Below, in pieces: positions 30,734-38,681 of a DNA stretch of 64,000 nt. The stretch comes from Cryobacterium sp. MP_M3. Lineage in GTDB: Bacteria > Actinomycetota > Actinomycetes > Actinomycetales > Microbacteriaceae. How positions within the stretch are numbered: the stretch's first letter is position 1; each line of letters begins with the position of its first letter. The DNA lies in contig NZ_JADOVI010000001.1 in the NCBI RefSeq assembly GCF_015752155.1, forward strand, positions 1 through 64,000, in the 5' to 3' direction. Below the pieces are notes generated by a model, which saw nothing but the letters and a program-made list of their open reading frames with translations, was not told the origin of the DNA and made no database searches. The position numbers were made by a program, and so were the translations under genes.

Positions 30734-31591
30734 ATGATCTCCCTCCTCCGCACCTTGTCCCGCCCGTCCGCCCGCGTGCCGTCCTCGCCGTCCTCCCGAA
30801 AGGCGCTCGCCGCCCGGCGGGGGCGCACCCGCACCACGATCGTGTCGGCCGCGGCCGCCCTGGCCCTCACCGGGCTGATCGTCGGTGCCGCCTCCTCCGC
30901 CCAGACCAGCGCGGCCGGCGCCGCGAGGATCGCGGCCACCAGCGAGCTCTCCCGGAGCACCGGCCTGCAGCACGATCAGCTCGCCGTCCACCCCCAGGCG
31001 GCGAAGGCGCACGCCGACGGGCGCGCACAGAACACCCTCCGCGACGCCACCGTGGTGATGGCCTCGACCCGCGACAAGGTTGATGTCGGCCCGCTGGCGG
31101 CATCCGTCACGTCGCTCGCGAACTACCAGACCCTCGACCTCGACGCGGTCCTCTCCCTGACCGGCCAGACCCGCACCATCGCGGCCACCGTGCAGGCCGC
31201 GGCGGCTGAAGCGGACCGGGCTGCTGCCGTGGCGGCCGCAGCGGCAGCGGATGCCGCAGCCACCGCGCTCGCCGCCGCCAACACACCCGACGGGGCCCGC
31301 ACCACCGCCCGCGACCTGGCCGCCGCGCAGTACGGCTGGGGCGAGTCCCAGTTCTCCTGCCTGACCCAGCTGTGGGCCAAGGAATCGGGCTGGTCGTACA
31401 CGGCCCTGAACGAGGGCAGCGGCGCCACCGGCATCCCGCAGGCCCTTCCGGGCAGCAAGATGGCCTCGACCGGCCCGGACTGGCAGACCAACGCGAGCAC
31501 CCAGATCAGGTGGGGCCTCGACTACATCAGCCGCGGCTACGGCACCCCCTGCTCGGCCTGGTCGCACTCGCAGGCGATGGACTGGTACTAG
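30734..31591 (+). CDS. Secreted lytic transglycosylase-like protein
   Basis: The 285-aa protein starts with a positively charged stretch and a hydrophobic segment (TIVSAAAALALTGLIVGAAS), so it is exported by Sec or anchored. The middle is an alanine-rich helical region. The C-terminal 95 residues have the lysozyme/SLT-like domain common in actinobacteria: FSCLTQLWAKESGWSYTALN with the catalytic Glu, GATGIPQALPGSKMAS, TQIRWGLDYI and a closing pair of cysteines (FSC and TPC). It would cleave peptidoglycan glycan strands in growth or resuscitation. The ATG at 30734 has GGAAG close upstream; the longer open frame is not coding. Confidence 0.88.
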   Translation: MISLLRTLSRPSARVPSSPSSRKALAARRGRTRTTIVSAAAALALTGLIVGAASSAQTSAAGAARIAATSELSRSTGLQHDQLAVHPQAAKAHADGRAQNTLRDATVVMASTRDKVDVGPLAASVTSLANYQTLDLDAVLSLTGQTRTIAATVQAAAAEADRAAAVAAAAAADAAATALAAANTPDGARTTARDLAAAQYGWGESQFSCLTQLWAKESGWSYTALNEGSGATGIPQALPGSKMASTGPDWQTNASTQIRWGLDYISRGYGTPCSAWSHSQAMDWY

Positions 31592-31664
31592 GCCGCCGGG
31601 TCGCGCGGCGTCAACCCGAGACGTCGGCGCCGGGGGGTGCCGGTGCGACGGCGGACGTGGGAAC

Positions 31665-32183
31665 ATGGGCCGCATGGACCGCATCGACCCGACCCCGGCC
31701 GCCGACGAAGCAACGACGCTCGCCCAATTCCTCGACTACCAGCGGGCGACCCTGCTCGGCAAAGCCGAGGGGCTGGATGCCGCGGGGCTGAGCCTGCGTC
31801 TGCCGCCGTCCACGCTCACGCTCGGCGGACTGCTCAAGCACCTGGCCCTGGTCGAAGAGCACTGGATCCAGGTGCGCTTCCTCGGCCGTCCGGAGCAGGA
31901 GCCCTGGGCCAGCGTAGCCTGGGACGACGACCCCGATTGGGAGTTCCGCACCGCGGCCCAGGACGACCCGGAGGCGCTCCAGGAGCTCTATCGCACGGCC
32001 TGTGACCGCAGCCGCGCGGCCGTCGCCGGCGTCGACCTCGAGGCCCTGTCGGCCGGCGCGAACCGCGCCGGCGAACACTGGAGCCTGCGCTGGATCCTCC
32101 TGCACCTGATCGAGGAGACCGCGCGCCACAACGGGCACGCCGACCTGCTCCGCGAGGCCGTGGACGGCACGGTCGGCGAGTAA
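31665..32183 (+). CDS. DinB/DUF664 family protein
   Basis: The 172-aa four-helix-bundle protein carries the DinB-type metal histidines: LKHLALVEEHW in the second helix and LIEETARHNGHADLLRE in the last. Actinobacterial members often use mycothiol or act as thiol S-transferases or maleylpyruvate isomerases, but the role here is unknown. The start could be ATG 31665 or ATG 31674; neither has a good ribosome site. It converges on the mutase gene with only 9 bp between stops. Confidence 0.88.
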   Translation: MGRMDRIDPTPAADEATTLAQFLDYQRATLLGKAEGLDAAGLSLRLPPSTLTLGGLLKHLALVEEHWIQVRFLGRPEQEPWASVAWDDDPDWEFRTAAQDDPEALQELYRTACDRSRAAVAGVDLEALSAGANRAGEHWSLRWILLHLIEETARHNGHADLLREAVDGTVGE

Positions 32184-32192
32184 CGCGACCGG

Positions 32193-32948
32193 TCAGGTTC
32201 CGCCCTCGAGGGCGAGGGTGATCGCGGCGGCGTGCGCGCCGACGGCATCCAGGTAGCGGCCGCCGGGCCGCCGGAGCGCCGGAGCGGCGCCGAACCGGTA
32301 GAGGAGCGGATGCCCGGTCGGCAGGTTGAGGCGGTGGATGGCGTGGTCGTCCAGCCCGTCGAGCACGGCGCAGTAGGCCCGCAGGGAATTGCCGTGCGCC
32401 ACGACGAGCACGGTCTGGCCCGCGGCGAGCCGCGGTTCCACCCGCTCGGTGTGTACGGCGGCGACCCGGGTCATCACCACGCTCAGCGCCTCGGTGCGGG
32501 TGAGGGCCTCGGCGGGGAGCCGCCGGAACAGCGCCGACTCCCGCAGCGCGGCGAAGGCGGCATCGCCGAGCGGCGGCGGCGCCGTGTGCACCGAGCGGCG
32601 CCACGCGAGGAACTGCTCCTGGCCGAACTCGGCCCGCACATCCTCCTTCGACCGGCCGGTCAGGGCGCCGTAGTTGCGCTCGTTCAGCCGCCAGTCCGCG
32701 GCGAAGACCTCCGGGCGGGCGGACAGGTCCCCGGCCACGATTTCGGCGGTCTGCCTGGCCCGGTGCAGCTCGGAACTGAGAACGGACTGCGGGGTGAGGC
32801 CCGCCTCGGCGAGCATGGTGGCGGCGGCGTGCGCCTCGCGGATCCCGCGCACCGACAGCGGGACATCCAGAACACCCGTGAAAAGCCCGGCCGCGTTGGC
32901 GGTGCTCTCGCCGTGTCGGAGCAGGACCAGGATGCCGGCGTCTCGCAC
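32193..32948 (-). CDS. 2,3-bisphosphoglycerate-dependent phosphoglycerate mutase family
   Basis: The 251-aa protein matches cofactor-dependent phosphoglycerate mutase. It has LLRHGESTAN with phospho-His12, SSELHRARQTA, the dPGM hallmark NERNYGALTGRSK, and VVAHGNSLRAYC with the second histidine near 185. The enzyme interconverts 3- and 2-phosphoglycerate in glycolysis. HGQ/NK residues of classical GpmA are partly changed, so it may be a paralogue with side functions. It starts with GTG 32948; a GGAG is about 20 nt upstream. Confidence 0.88.
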   Translation of the reverse strand: MRDAGILVLLRHGESTANAAGLFTGVLDVPLSVRGIREAHAAATMLAEAGLTPQSVLSSELHRARQTAEIVAGDLSARPEVFAADWRLNERNYGALTGRSKEDVRAEFGQEQFLAWRRSVHTAPPPLGDAAFAALRESALFRRLPAEALTRTEALSVVMTRVAAVHTERVEPRLAAGQTVLVVAHGNSLRAYCAVLDGLDDHAIHRLNLPTGHPLLYRFGAAPALRRPGGRYLDAVGAHAAAITLALEGGT

Positions 32949-33112
32949 GGGTCACCAGCCTGTTCTCCGTTGCGGATGCCCGCGGGCCGGCCTCCCGGCC
33001 GCCGCGGCCGTCCTGGGCCGTTGTTCGGTCTCAGGCTACCGGTTCCGGGCTCACGGTTCGGGCCCGCCGCGGGTGCCCGCCGGCATCCGGGAGGGCGCCG
33101 GCCGGTGAACGG

Positions 33113-33736
33113 TCAGAACCCGCCGAAATCCCCGCCGCCGAAGTCGCCCCCGCCGAAACCGCCGCCCGAGTCGCCGCCGAAACCGCCGCCCATGTCGCCG
33201 CCGGAGGAAGCCGTGTCGGCGCCGGCGCCGGCGCCGTCGCCGCCGGAGCTGTCGCCGCTGGAATCGCCGGAGTCGCCGCCGGCATCTGCGCCCCCGGCGT
33301 CGCCGGGCAGGAACGCGCTCATCAGGGCGGACCCGATGACATAGCCGGCGACTGTGCCGAGGATGGTGCTGCCGACCATGCCGCCGAAGCCGAGCCCGCC
33401 CTGGCCCTGGCCGCCTAAGCTGCGGGCGAGCGTGCCGGGCTGCCGGAGCTCCTGGCGGGTGGCGGCCTGCGCGAGCGTGGCCGGTTCGGCGTTCGCGGGA
33501 CGCTCGGCGGCGGCGGCGTTCTCGCTCAGCCGGCGGAAGAGCAGGTCACGCTGTTCCTCGGTGAGTTTGCCGAATGCCTCGGTGTGCACCTGTTCGATCG
33601 TTTCGGGAGGGGCCGTGCGCAGCAGATACTCGTAACGTTCGACGGCGATCTCGTCGTCGGTGCGTTTCGGTGTGGCCGGGCGGGCGGCCGGGCGCTCCGG
33701 CTCGTCGCGGCCCAGGAGGCGGTCGAGGAATCCCAT
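33113..33736 (-). CDS. Hypothetical protein, Gly-rich tail with a glycine-zipper-like segment
   Basis: The 207-aa protein begins MGFLDRLLGR. A charged helical segment follows, VERYEYLLRTAPPETIEQVHTEAFGKLTEEQRDLLFRRL. Then come a hydrophobic glycine-zipper-like stretch (GMVGSTILGTVAGYVIGSALMSAF) and a repetitive Gly/Asp/Ser/Phe C-terminus ending GGGDFGGGDFGGF. Similar small actinobacterial proteins are often labelled cation-transporting ATPase, which nothing in the sequence supports. Function is unknown; membrane association is inferred. The ATG at 33736 has AAGGAG 6 nt upstream, and directly beyond lies a 102-bp octamer repeat. Confidence 0.8.
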   Translation of the reverse strand: MGFLDRLLGRDEPERPAARPATPKRTDDEIAVERYEYLLRTAPPETIEQVHTEAFGKLTEEQRDLLFRRLSENAAAAERPANAEPATLAQAATRQELRQPGTLARSLGGQGQGGLGFGGMVGSTILGTVAGYVIGSALMSAFLPGDAGGADAGGDSGDSSGDSSGGDGAGAGADTASSGGDMGGGFGGDSGGGFGGGDFGGGDFGGF

Positions 33737-33750
33737 GGTGTGCTCCTTCT

Positions 33751-33852
33751 GGCTGTCTGGCTGTCTGGCTGTCTGGCTGTGTGGCTGTGTGGCTGTATGA
33801 CTGTCTGGCTGTGTGGCTGTGTGGCTGTGTGGCTGTGTGGCTGTCGGGCTGT
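33751..33852. repeat. Octanucleotide tandem repeat GGCTGT(C/G)T, about 12.7 units
   Basis: Twelve to thirteen copies of GGCTGTCT or GGCTGTGT follow one another with few changes (one unit reads GACTGTCT after GGCTGTAT). The array starts 3-4 bp beyond the AAGGAG of the gene ending at 33113, in its 5' leader or promoter. The xylulokinase start lies 217 bp on the other side. A nearby GGTGTC triplet repeat is at about 33918-33935. Confidence 0.95.
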
Positions 33853-34069
33853 TCGGCGGGCGCCGCCTCGGGGCCGACGTCGACGTCGAGTTCGGCGACG
33901 GCTGCGCCGGTGGTGTCGGTGTCGGTGTCGGCCAGACTGGCAGGCCAGGCTGGGCGCGGGCTGGGCTTCCGCTCCCAGCCGGCCGAGCGCTGGCGTGGCA
34001 CCCCGCGTAGCACCCGCGTAGCATTCGATCGTCCGTCCACGCGCTTTCGCGCAGACCCAGGAGGCAGCC

Positions 34070-35515
34070 GTGCGCGCTGGTGAGAAGGCCCTGCTCGGCA
34101 TCGACCTGGGCACCAGCTCGGTCAAGGTCGCGCTCTTCGATGAGGGAGGGCGGCGGCTGGCGGGTGCCCAGGCCGCCTACCCGCTCGACGCGCCGCATCC
34201 CGGTTGGGCCGAAACGAGTCCCGACGCCTGGTGGGCCGCCGTCTGCTCGGCCGTGCGGGAGGTGACGGCTCACTCCGAGCGGACCGTCGGCGCCATCGGG
34301 CTGTCCGGCCAGATGCACGGCCTCGTGCTCGTCGACGGGCGCGGCACGCCGGTGCGACCCGCGATCACCTGGGCGGACACCCGGGCGGCAGGACTCCAGC
34401 CCGAGTGGGCCCGGCTGGCGCCCACAGTGCTCGAGCGGCTCGGCAACCCGTTCAGCCCCGGCATGGCCGGGGTGCTCCTCGGCTGGCTCGCCCGGCACGA
34501 GCCGGACGCGCTGCGGGCGGCATCCGTGGCCCTGCAGCCCAAGGACTACCTCCGACTGCGCCTGACCGGCATCGCGGCGACCGAGCACACCGACGCCTCC
34601 GCGACCCTGCTCTACGACCTGACCGGCCGGGCGTGGCTGACCGGCCTCGCCGCCGGCCTGGGCATCGACCCGGCGCTGCTCCCGCCGATCAACGAGGCCG
34701 CCGAGATCGCCGGGCCGCTGACAACGGATGCCGCGGCCCACCTCGGGCTACGGGCGGGCATCCCGGTGGCGCACGGCCTCGCCGATACGGCCGCCGCGAT
34801 GCTCGGCAGCGGGCTGGTGACTCCCGGCGCCGTGCAGCTGACCCTCGGCACGGGCGGCCAGTTCGTCACCCCGCTGGCCGCGCCCGCCCCGGCGGCCGAG
34901 CGGGGCATCCACTGCTACGCGGCGGAGACCGGCTGGTACCGGATGGCGGCGATCCTCGGCGGCGGGCTCGCCCTGGACTGGGTGCGCCGCCTGCTCGGCT
35001 ACGAGTGGCCGGAGTTCTACGACCTCGCCGGCCGGCCGATCGGACCGGGCGCGCCGCTCTTCCTGCCGCACCTGGTCGGGGAGCGCACGCCCTACCTCCG
35101 GCCGGACCTGCGCGGCGCCTGGGTGGGGCTCGACCTCGGCCACGACCGGTCCGACCTGGCCCTGGCGGCGCTCGAGGGGGTGGCGCTCGCGCTGCGCACG
35201 GCGCACACGGCCCTCGGCGCGCGGTCCGACGGTGACCTCTGGCTCGCCGGCGGCGGCACGACCTCGTCGCCCTGGCGCGGGATGCTGGCCGACCACCTCG
35301 GCCGGGGGCTGGCCGCCGTGGAGGTGCCGGGGACATCCGCTCGTGGGGCGGCGCTCGTCGCCGGGCTGGCCGTCGGCCGGGTGGACCGGGCCGGGATCGC
35401 CGGGCCGCTGGCCCCGGCGCGGGGGCACGTGGCCGATCCGCGGCCGGGCTCCGCCGCCCAGGTCGAGGAGCGGGCCGCACTCTGGGCGGATGCCGTGCGG
35501 CGCAGCCTCGGTTGA
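34070..35515 (+). CDS. xylB: Xylulokinase
   Basis: The 481-aa FGGY-family kinase phosphorylates D-xylulose to xylulose 5-phosphate. Motifs are GIDLGTSSVKVALFDE (phosphate 1), the xylulokinase signature IGLSGQMHGLVLVD, the catalytic Asp in HGLADTAAAMLGSG, LTLGTGGQFVTP (phosphate 2), and LAGGGTTSSPWRGMLAD (adenosine). Length is normal. The GTG start at 34070 has GGAGG 5 nt upstream. No xylA or xylose transporter is adjacent. The sugar could also be another ketose, but the signature favours xylulose. Confidence 0.92.
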   Translation: MRAGEKALLGIDLGTSSVKVALFDEGGRRLAGAQAAYPLDAPHPGWAETSPDAWWAAVCSAVREVTAHSERTVGAIGLSGQMHGLVLVDGRGTPVRPAITWADTRAAGLQPEWARLAPTVLERLGNPFSPGMAGVLLGWLARHEPDALRAASVALQPKDYLRLRLTGIAATEHTDASATLLYDLTGRAWLTGLAAGLGIDPALLPPINEAAEIAGPLTTDAAAHLGLRAGIPVAHGLADTAAAMLGSGLVTPGAVQLTLGTGGQFVTPLAAPAPAAERGIHCYAAETGWYRMAAILGGGLALDWVRRLLGYEWPEFYDLAGRPIGPGAPLFLPHLVGERTPYLRPDLRGAWVGLDLGHDRSDLALAALEGVALALRTAHTALGARSDGDLWLAGGGTTSSPWRGMLADHLGRGLAAVEVPGTSARGAALVAGLAVGRVDRAGIAGPLAPARGHVADPRPGSAAQVEERAALWADAVRRSLG

Positions 35516-35611
35516 CCCCCGCCGCGCCCTCCCCGCGCCGCCCTGCCCGCCCCGCCCAGTTCTGATCCACGCCCGCCTGCCCCGCGCCGCCCGCCCTGCC
35601 CTGACCCACGC

Positions 35612-35687
35612 CCGCCGAGATCTACCTTTTCGGTCCAGACCGACTGGTGTGCCGGTCGGCCTCGACCGAAAAGGTAGATCTCGGCGG
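35612..35687. repeat. Long inverted repeat, family A (perfect 24-bp arms)
   Basis: Arms at 35612-35635 and 35664-35687 match 24 of 24; the right arm contains ACCGAAAAGGTAGATCTCGG. It lies 97 bp behind the xylulokinase stop and may be a bidirectional terminator. About 31 of 34 bases of the right part recur at 24441-24474. Confidence 0.95.
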
Positions 35688-35775
35688 AGGCGGAGGCGGA
35701 GGCGGAGGCGGAGGCGGAGGCGGAGGCGGGAGGCGGGAGGCGGGAGGCGGGAGGCGGGAGGCGGAGGCGGGCGGT
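35683..35775. repeat. G-rich microsatellite: (GGCGGA)n then (GGCGGGA)n
   Basis: About eight hexamers GGCGGA pass into about five heptamers GGCGGGA and then a mixed end. The tract abuts the right arm of the inverted repeat and ends about 35 bp before the SDR start. Its plus strand has many spaced GG/GGG runs that could form G-quadruplex. Confidence 0.95.
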
Positions 35776-35810
35776 GGGGCCCGCAGGGAAAGTCTTGGGA
35801 TGATGGAGCA

Positions 35811-36647
35811 ATGACTCGAACCGTATCCGGAGCCCGCGTGCTGATCACCGGCGCAGCCATGGGCATGGGCCGCCTCTACGCCGAGCGGGCGGTCGCCGAG
35901 GGAGCGAAGGCCGTGATCCTCTGGGACCGCGACCCCGCCGCGCTCGCGGTCACCACCGCCATCCTGAACGAACGCGCGGATGGCGGCAGCCTGGTCGCGC
36001 CGTACGTCGTCGACATCGCCGACCTGGGTGCGATCGCCCAGGCGGCCCAGCGGGTGCGGATGGAGGTCGGCAATCCCGACATCGTCATCAACAACGCCGG
36101 CATCGTGCGCGGCTCCTACTTCTGGGAACACGACAACGGCGACGACACCCGGCCGACCATGCAGGTCAACGCCCTCGCCCCCATGTACATCACGCGTGAG
36201 TTCCTGCCCGCGATGATCGAGGGGACCGGCCGCGAATCGCGCATCGTCAACATCGCGTCGGCCGCGGGGATGCTCTCCACTCCCCGGATGAGCGTTTACG
36301 CCGCGTCGAAGGCCGCGCTGATCGGCTGGAGCGATTCCCTCCGCCTCGAACTCACCCAGCAGGGCCACGGCCAGGTGAAGGTCACCACCGTCTGCCCGAG
36401 TTACATCTCGACCGGCATGTTCGAGGGTGCCCGCGGCCCCCTGTTCACCCCGCTGATGACGCCGGAGCACGTCGTCGACCGGGTGTGGCGCGCGATGCTC
36501 GCCGGCCGTCCGAGGCTCCTGATGCCGTGGACGGTCGGCCTGTCCGGCGCGGTGCGGGGCCTGCTGCCCCTGCCGGCGTGGGACCTGGTCGCCGGCCGGG
36601 TCTTCGGCGTGTACCGGTCGATGGATGCCTTCACCGGCCGACGCTGA
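35811..36647 (+). CDS. SDR family oxidoreductase
   Basis: The 278-aa protein has a classical short-chain dehydrogenase fold. The cofactor loop is LITGAAMGMGR, with NNAG as IVINNAGIV, catalytic Ser in IVNIASAAG, and the YAASK pair. The C-terminal 50 residues are extended and hydrophobic (LMPWTVGLSGAVRGLLPLPAWDLV), as in membrane-associated SDRs acting on lipids or retinol-like substrates. The actual substrate is unknown. The ATG at 35811 follows a close GGAG. The G-rich repeat just upstream may influence expression. Confidence 0.9.
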   Translation: MTRTVSGARVLITGAAMGMGRLYAERAVAEGAKAVILWDRDPAALAVTTAILNERADGGSLVAPYVVDIADLGAIAQAAQRVRMEVGNPDIVINNAGIVRGSYFWEHDNGDDTRPTMQVNALAPMYITREFLPAMIEGTGRESRIVNIASAAGMLSTPRMSVYAASKAALIGWSDSLRLELTQQGHGQVKVTTVCPSYISTGMFEGARGPLFTPLMTPEHVVDRVWRAMLAGRPRLLMPWTVGLSGAVRGLLPLPAWDLVAGRVFGVYRSMDAFTGRR

Positions 36648-36687
36648 CCTGCCCGCCCCGCCGCATCCGTCGCCCGCCCGCTGAGAT

Positions 36688-36732
36688 GCGGAGAATGCAC
36701 CTTCGTGGCGCGCGCGAGGGTGCTTTTCCCGC
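36688..36732. repeat. Inverted repeat, family A (imperfect 20-bp arms)
   Basis: Arms at 36688-36707 and 36713-36732 match in about 15 of 20 positions. The core GCAC-CTTCG resembles the element at 17225-17289. It lies behind the SDR stop and before the riboswitch leader. Confidence 0.6.
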
Positions 36733-36766
36733 AACTCACCAACAACCCGCCGGCACCGGTGTGCCC

Positions 36767-36798
36767 CGAACTGGGGTCCTCATTTATGAGGACAAAGG
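36767..36798 (+). promoter_or_regulatory. Conserved leader block A upstream of diguanylate cyclase 1
   Basis: The block begins CGAACTGGGG and includes the perfect hairpin GTCCTCATTTATGAGGAC (36777-36794). A related block at 38505-38538 precedes the second cyclase. It may be a promoter/operator or part of the leader RNA. Confidence 0.5.
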
Positions 36799-36854
36799 GG
36801 TGGTCTTCCCCTACGTTGAAGGTGCACCCCCGGACGAGCTCACAACCGTCGGCC

Positions 36855-36932
36855 GGAGGAAAGGCACACCCGTCGCGAGGCGGGGTCGCAAAGGCACGGG
36901 GCCTCATGGTCAGCCGGCCCACCGGGAACAGG
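36855..36932 (+). ncRNA. c-di-GMP-I (GEMM-I) riboswitch, copy 1
   Basis: The leader shows the GEMM-I order. AAAGGCACACC opens the motif. The hairpin CCCGTC-GCGA-GGCGGG has a GNRA loop and is followed by GTCGCAAAGGCACGGG (family consensus near GACGCAAAGCCACGGG), then CATGGTCAGCCGG and CCACC. GEMM-I aptamers bind cyclic di-GMP and dock the GNRA loop into the second helix. It ends 10 bp before the ATG of a diguanylate cyclase, beside its AGGAA ribosome site, so control of translation is likely. Pairing of the outer stem is less clear than in the consensus. Confidence 0.75.
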
Positions 36933-36942
36933 AACCAGATCG

Positions 36943-38481
36943 ATGAACACAGTGACCGACGGCCCGGCCGTCCGCACGGGTGGGTCGGGGATCTTCACGC
37001 GGCCCACGGGCATTGCGGATGGCGCCCGCTGGCTCTTCCTCTGGCTGGCCGTCGTCTCCGTGGTCCTGGCCCTCCCCGGGGTGCTGCTCACGGCGCGCGG
37101 CGGGCTGCTGGCCCTGGGCCTCGCCGGCGGTGCCGCACTCGTCTTCTCGCTCACCATCGGCTTCGTGCGCCGGCGCATCCTCCTGGGCGTCGACCTGATC
37201 GATGCGGTGGCGATGATGGCAATCGCCCTGGCGTCGCCGAAAGCGTCGGCCGTGGTCATGGTCATGTTCGGCGCCCTCTGGTTCCGCTCGCTGTACGGCT
37301 CCGGCGCGCAGGCCCTGCTGCGGGTCAGCCTGTTCGCCGCAGCCCTCGGCTCGCTCTACGCGGTGTGGCCGCTGCTGCGGGAGGACAGGATCGTGACCGA
37401 CTTCGGCGCGTTCCTCGGCGTTCTCCCCACGATGTTCTTCACCGTGCTGATTGCCCGCCAGCTGGGCAAGTCGCTCGCCGCCCGGGAGCAGAGCATGGGG
37501 CGCGACCGCGTGCTCGCCGCGACAGGCTCCCAACTGCTCGGCGCCACCAGCGCGGCTGCGATCCTGGCCCTGGGCTGGTCTGCCGCGGCCGAGTTCTGCG
37601 CGGCGACCCCCGGGCTCCGGCTCGTCCTGCTCGCACCGGACGGACGCACCCTGCGGGTCGCCGGCACGGCCGGCAACTTCCGGAACGTCCCCGGCCGGCT
37701 CCCCGGTGAGGTCCTGTTCACCCAGCCCGGGACATCCGTCGCCCGCATCCTCGACCCGGCGCCGCTGAACGCCGTGGTCGGCGAGCCGCTGATGTGGGAG
37801 TGCCTCGAATTCGAGGGGCGGGACGAGCGGAGCTGGTTGCTGGTCGGCGCGCCGGGCAGGATCCCCACCGAGGCGGTCCTCTCGGTGCGGGGCCTGGCCG
37901 GCCAGGTCGCGCTCGCCATCCGAAACAGCCACGCGCACGAGAAGCTCTCGACGCAGGCCCGCACCGACTCGCTGACCGGATTGCACAATCGCGCCTCGCT
38001 GCTCGCGGGGCTCTCCGCCGGCCTCGCTCGCGGCGAAGATCCGGCCGGGTTGCAGGTGCTCTTCCTCGACCTGGACGACTTCAAGGACGTGAACGACGAG
38101 CTCGGGCACCGGGCCGGCGACGTCGTGCTGATCGAGGTTGCCGCCAGGCTGCGCGCCTCGGTGCGCCCGACCGACGTCTGCGCGCGGCTCGGAGGCGACG
38201 AATTCGCGGTGCTCCTGCACGGCACCGGCCTGGCCGAGGCCACCGAAATCGCCCAGCGAATCGTCGACGCCGTGGCAGAGCCGTTCCTTGTCGGCGCCGA
38301 GTCGATGCGGGTCGGTGCCAGCATCGGCATCGCAACGCCCGCCGCCGGAGTCGGCATCGAGGAGATCGTGCACCAGGCCGACGTGGCGATGTACGCCGCC
38401 AAGGCGAAGGGCAAGGGCCGGGTCGAGGCGTTCACCCCCGGCCTCCTGACCATGGACCGGTACCACACCATCCACGCCTGA
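36943..38481 (+). CDS. Membrane diguanylate cyclase (GGDEF), paralogue 1
   Basis: The 512-aa protein has about six N-terminal membrane helices (to about residue 180), a GAF-like middle region, and a C-terminal GGDEF domain beginning near TDSLTGLHNRASLL. The active-site motif GGDEF is at 417-421. The product-inhibition I-site RPTD (408-411) is five residues before it, as in regulated enzymes. It makes cyclic di-GMP from two GTP. The ATG at 36943 lies about 9 nt from AGGAA in the riboswitch 3' edge. A paralogue follows 200 bp downstream. The signal sensed by the membrane part is unknown. Confidence 0.93.
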   Translation: MNTVTDGPAVRTGGSGIFTRPTGIADGARWLFLWLAVVSVVLALPGVLLTARGGLLALGLAGGAALVFSLTIGFVRRRILLGVDLIDAVAMMAIALASPKASAVVMVMFGALWFRSLYGSGAQALLRVSLFAAALGSLYAVWPLLREDRIVTDFGAFLGVLPTMFFTVLIARQLGKSLAAREQSMGRDRVLAATGSQLLGATSAAAILALGWSAAAEFCAATPGLRLVLLAPDGRTLRVAGTAGNFRNVPGRLPGEVLFTQPGTSVARILDPAPLNAVVGEPLMWECLEFEGRDERSWLLVGAPGRIPTEAVLSVRGLAGQVALAIRNSHAHEKLSTQARTDSLTGLHNRASLLAGLSAGLARGEDPAGLQVLFLDLDDFKDVNDELGHRAGDVVLIEVAARLRASVRPTDVCARLGGDEFAVLLHGTGLAEATEIAQRIVDAVAEPFLVGAESMRVGASIGIATPAAGVGIEEIVHQADVAMYAAKAKGKGRVEAFTPGLLTMDRYHTIHA

Positions 38482-38504
38482 CCCGGCACCGCCGACCCGG
38501 CGCC

Positions 38505-38538
38505 TCGAACTGGGGCCCCTTCTTGTGAGGACAGAGGC
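38505..38538 (+). promoter_or_regulatory. Conserved leader block A upstream of diguanylate cyclase 2
   Basis: TCGAACTGGGG and TGTGAGGACAGAGG match the block at 36767-36798, though the hairpin is weaker here. It lies about 145 bp before the ATG. Confidence 0.45.
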
Positions 38539-38597
38539 CCGGAAATGGTCGTCCGTCGCATAGCGTGTGGACTAAAAGCTGATGGTCTGCCAATTCA

Positions 38598-38668
38598 GCG
38601 CAAGGGCACACCCGCCGGAAGCCGGAGTCGCACGGCACTGACCCATCAGGTCGGCCGGTCAACCAGGA
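38598..38668 (+). ncRNA. c-di-GMP-I-like riboswitch, copy 2 (degenerate)
   Basis: It aligns with copy 1 through AGGGCACACCCG, a hairpin with the GNRA loop GGAA, GTCGCA, GGCAC, CATCAGGTC, GCCGG and ACC-GGAA. The GNRA loop changes from GCGA to GGAA, but the P2 stem has a mismatch and GCAAAG is now GCACGG. Binding of c-di-GMP is therefore less sure. Its 3' edge contains the GGAAGG ribosome site of the second cyclase. Confidence 0.55.
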
Positions 38669-38681
38669 AGGGCAGCGCGCC

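Noticed and set aside
33751-33852. Possible CRISPR array
   Set aside because: Units are 8 bp and contiguous; there are no spacers and no cas genes.
34070-36647. Xylose catabolic operon
   Set aside because: Only a xylulokinase is present; there is no xylose isomerase, transporter or regulator next to it.
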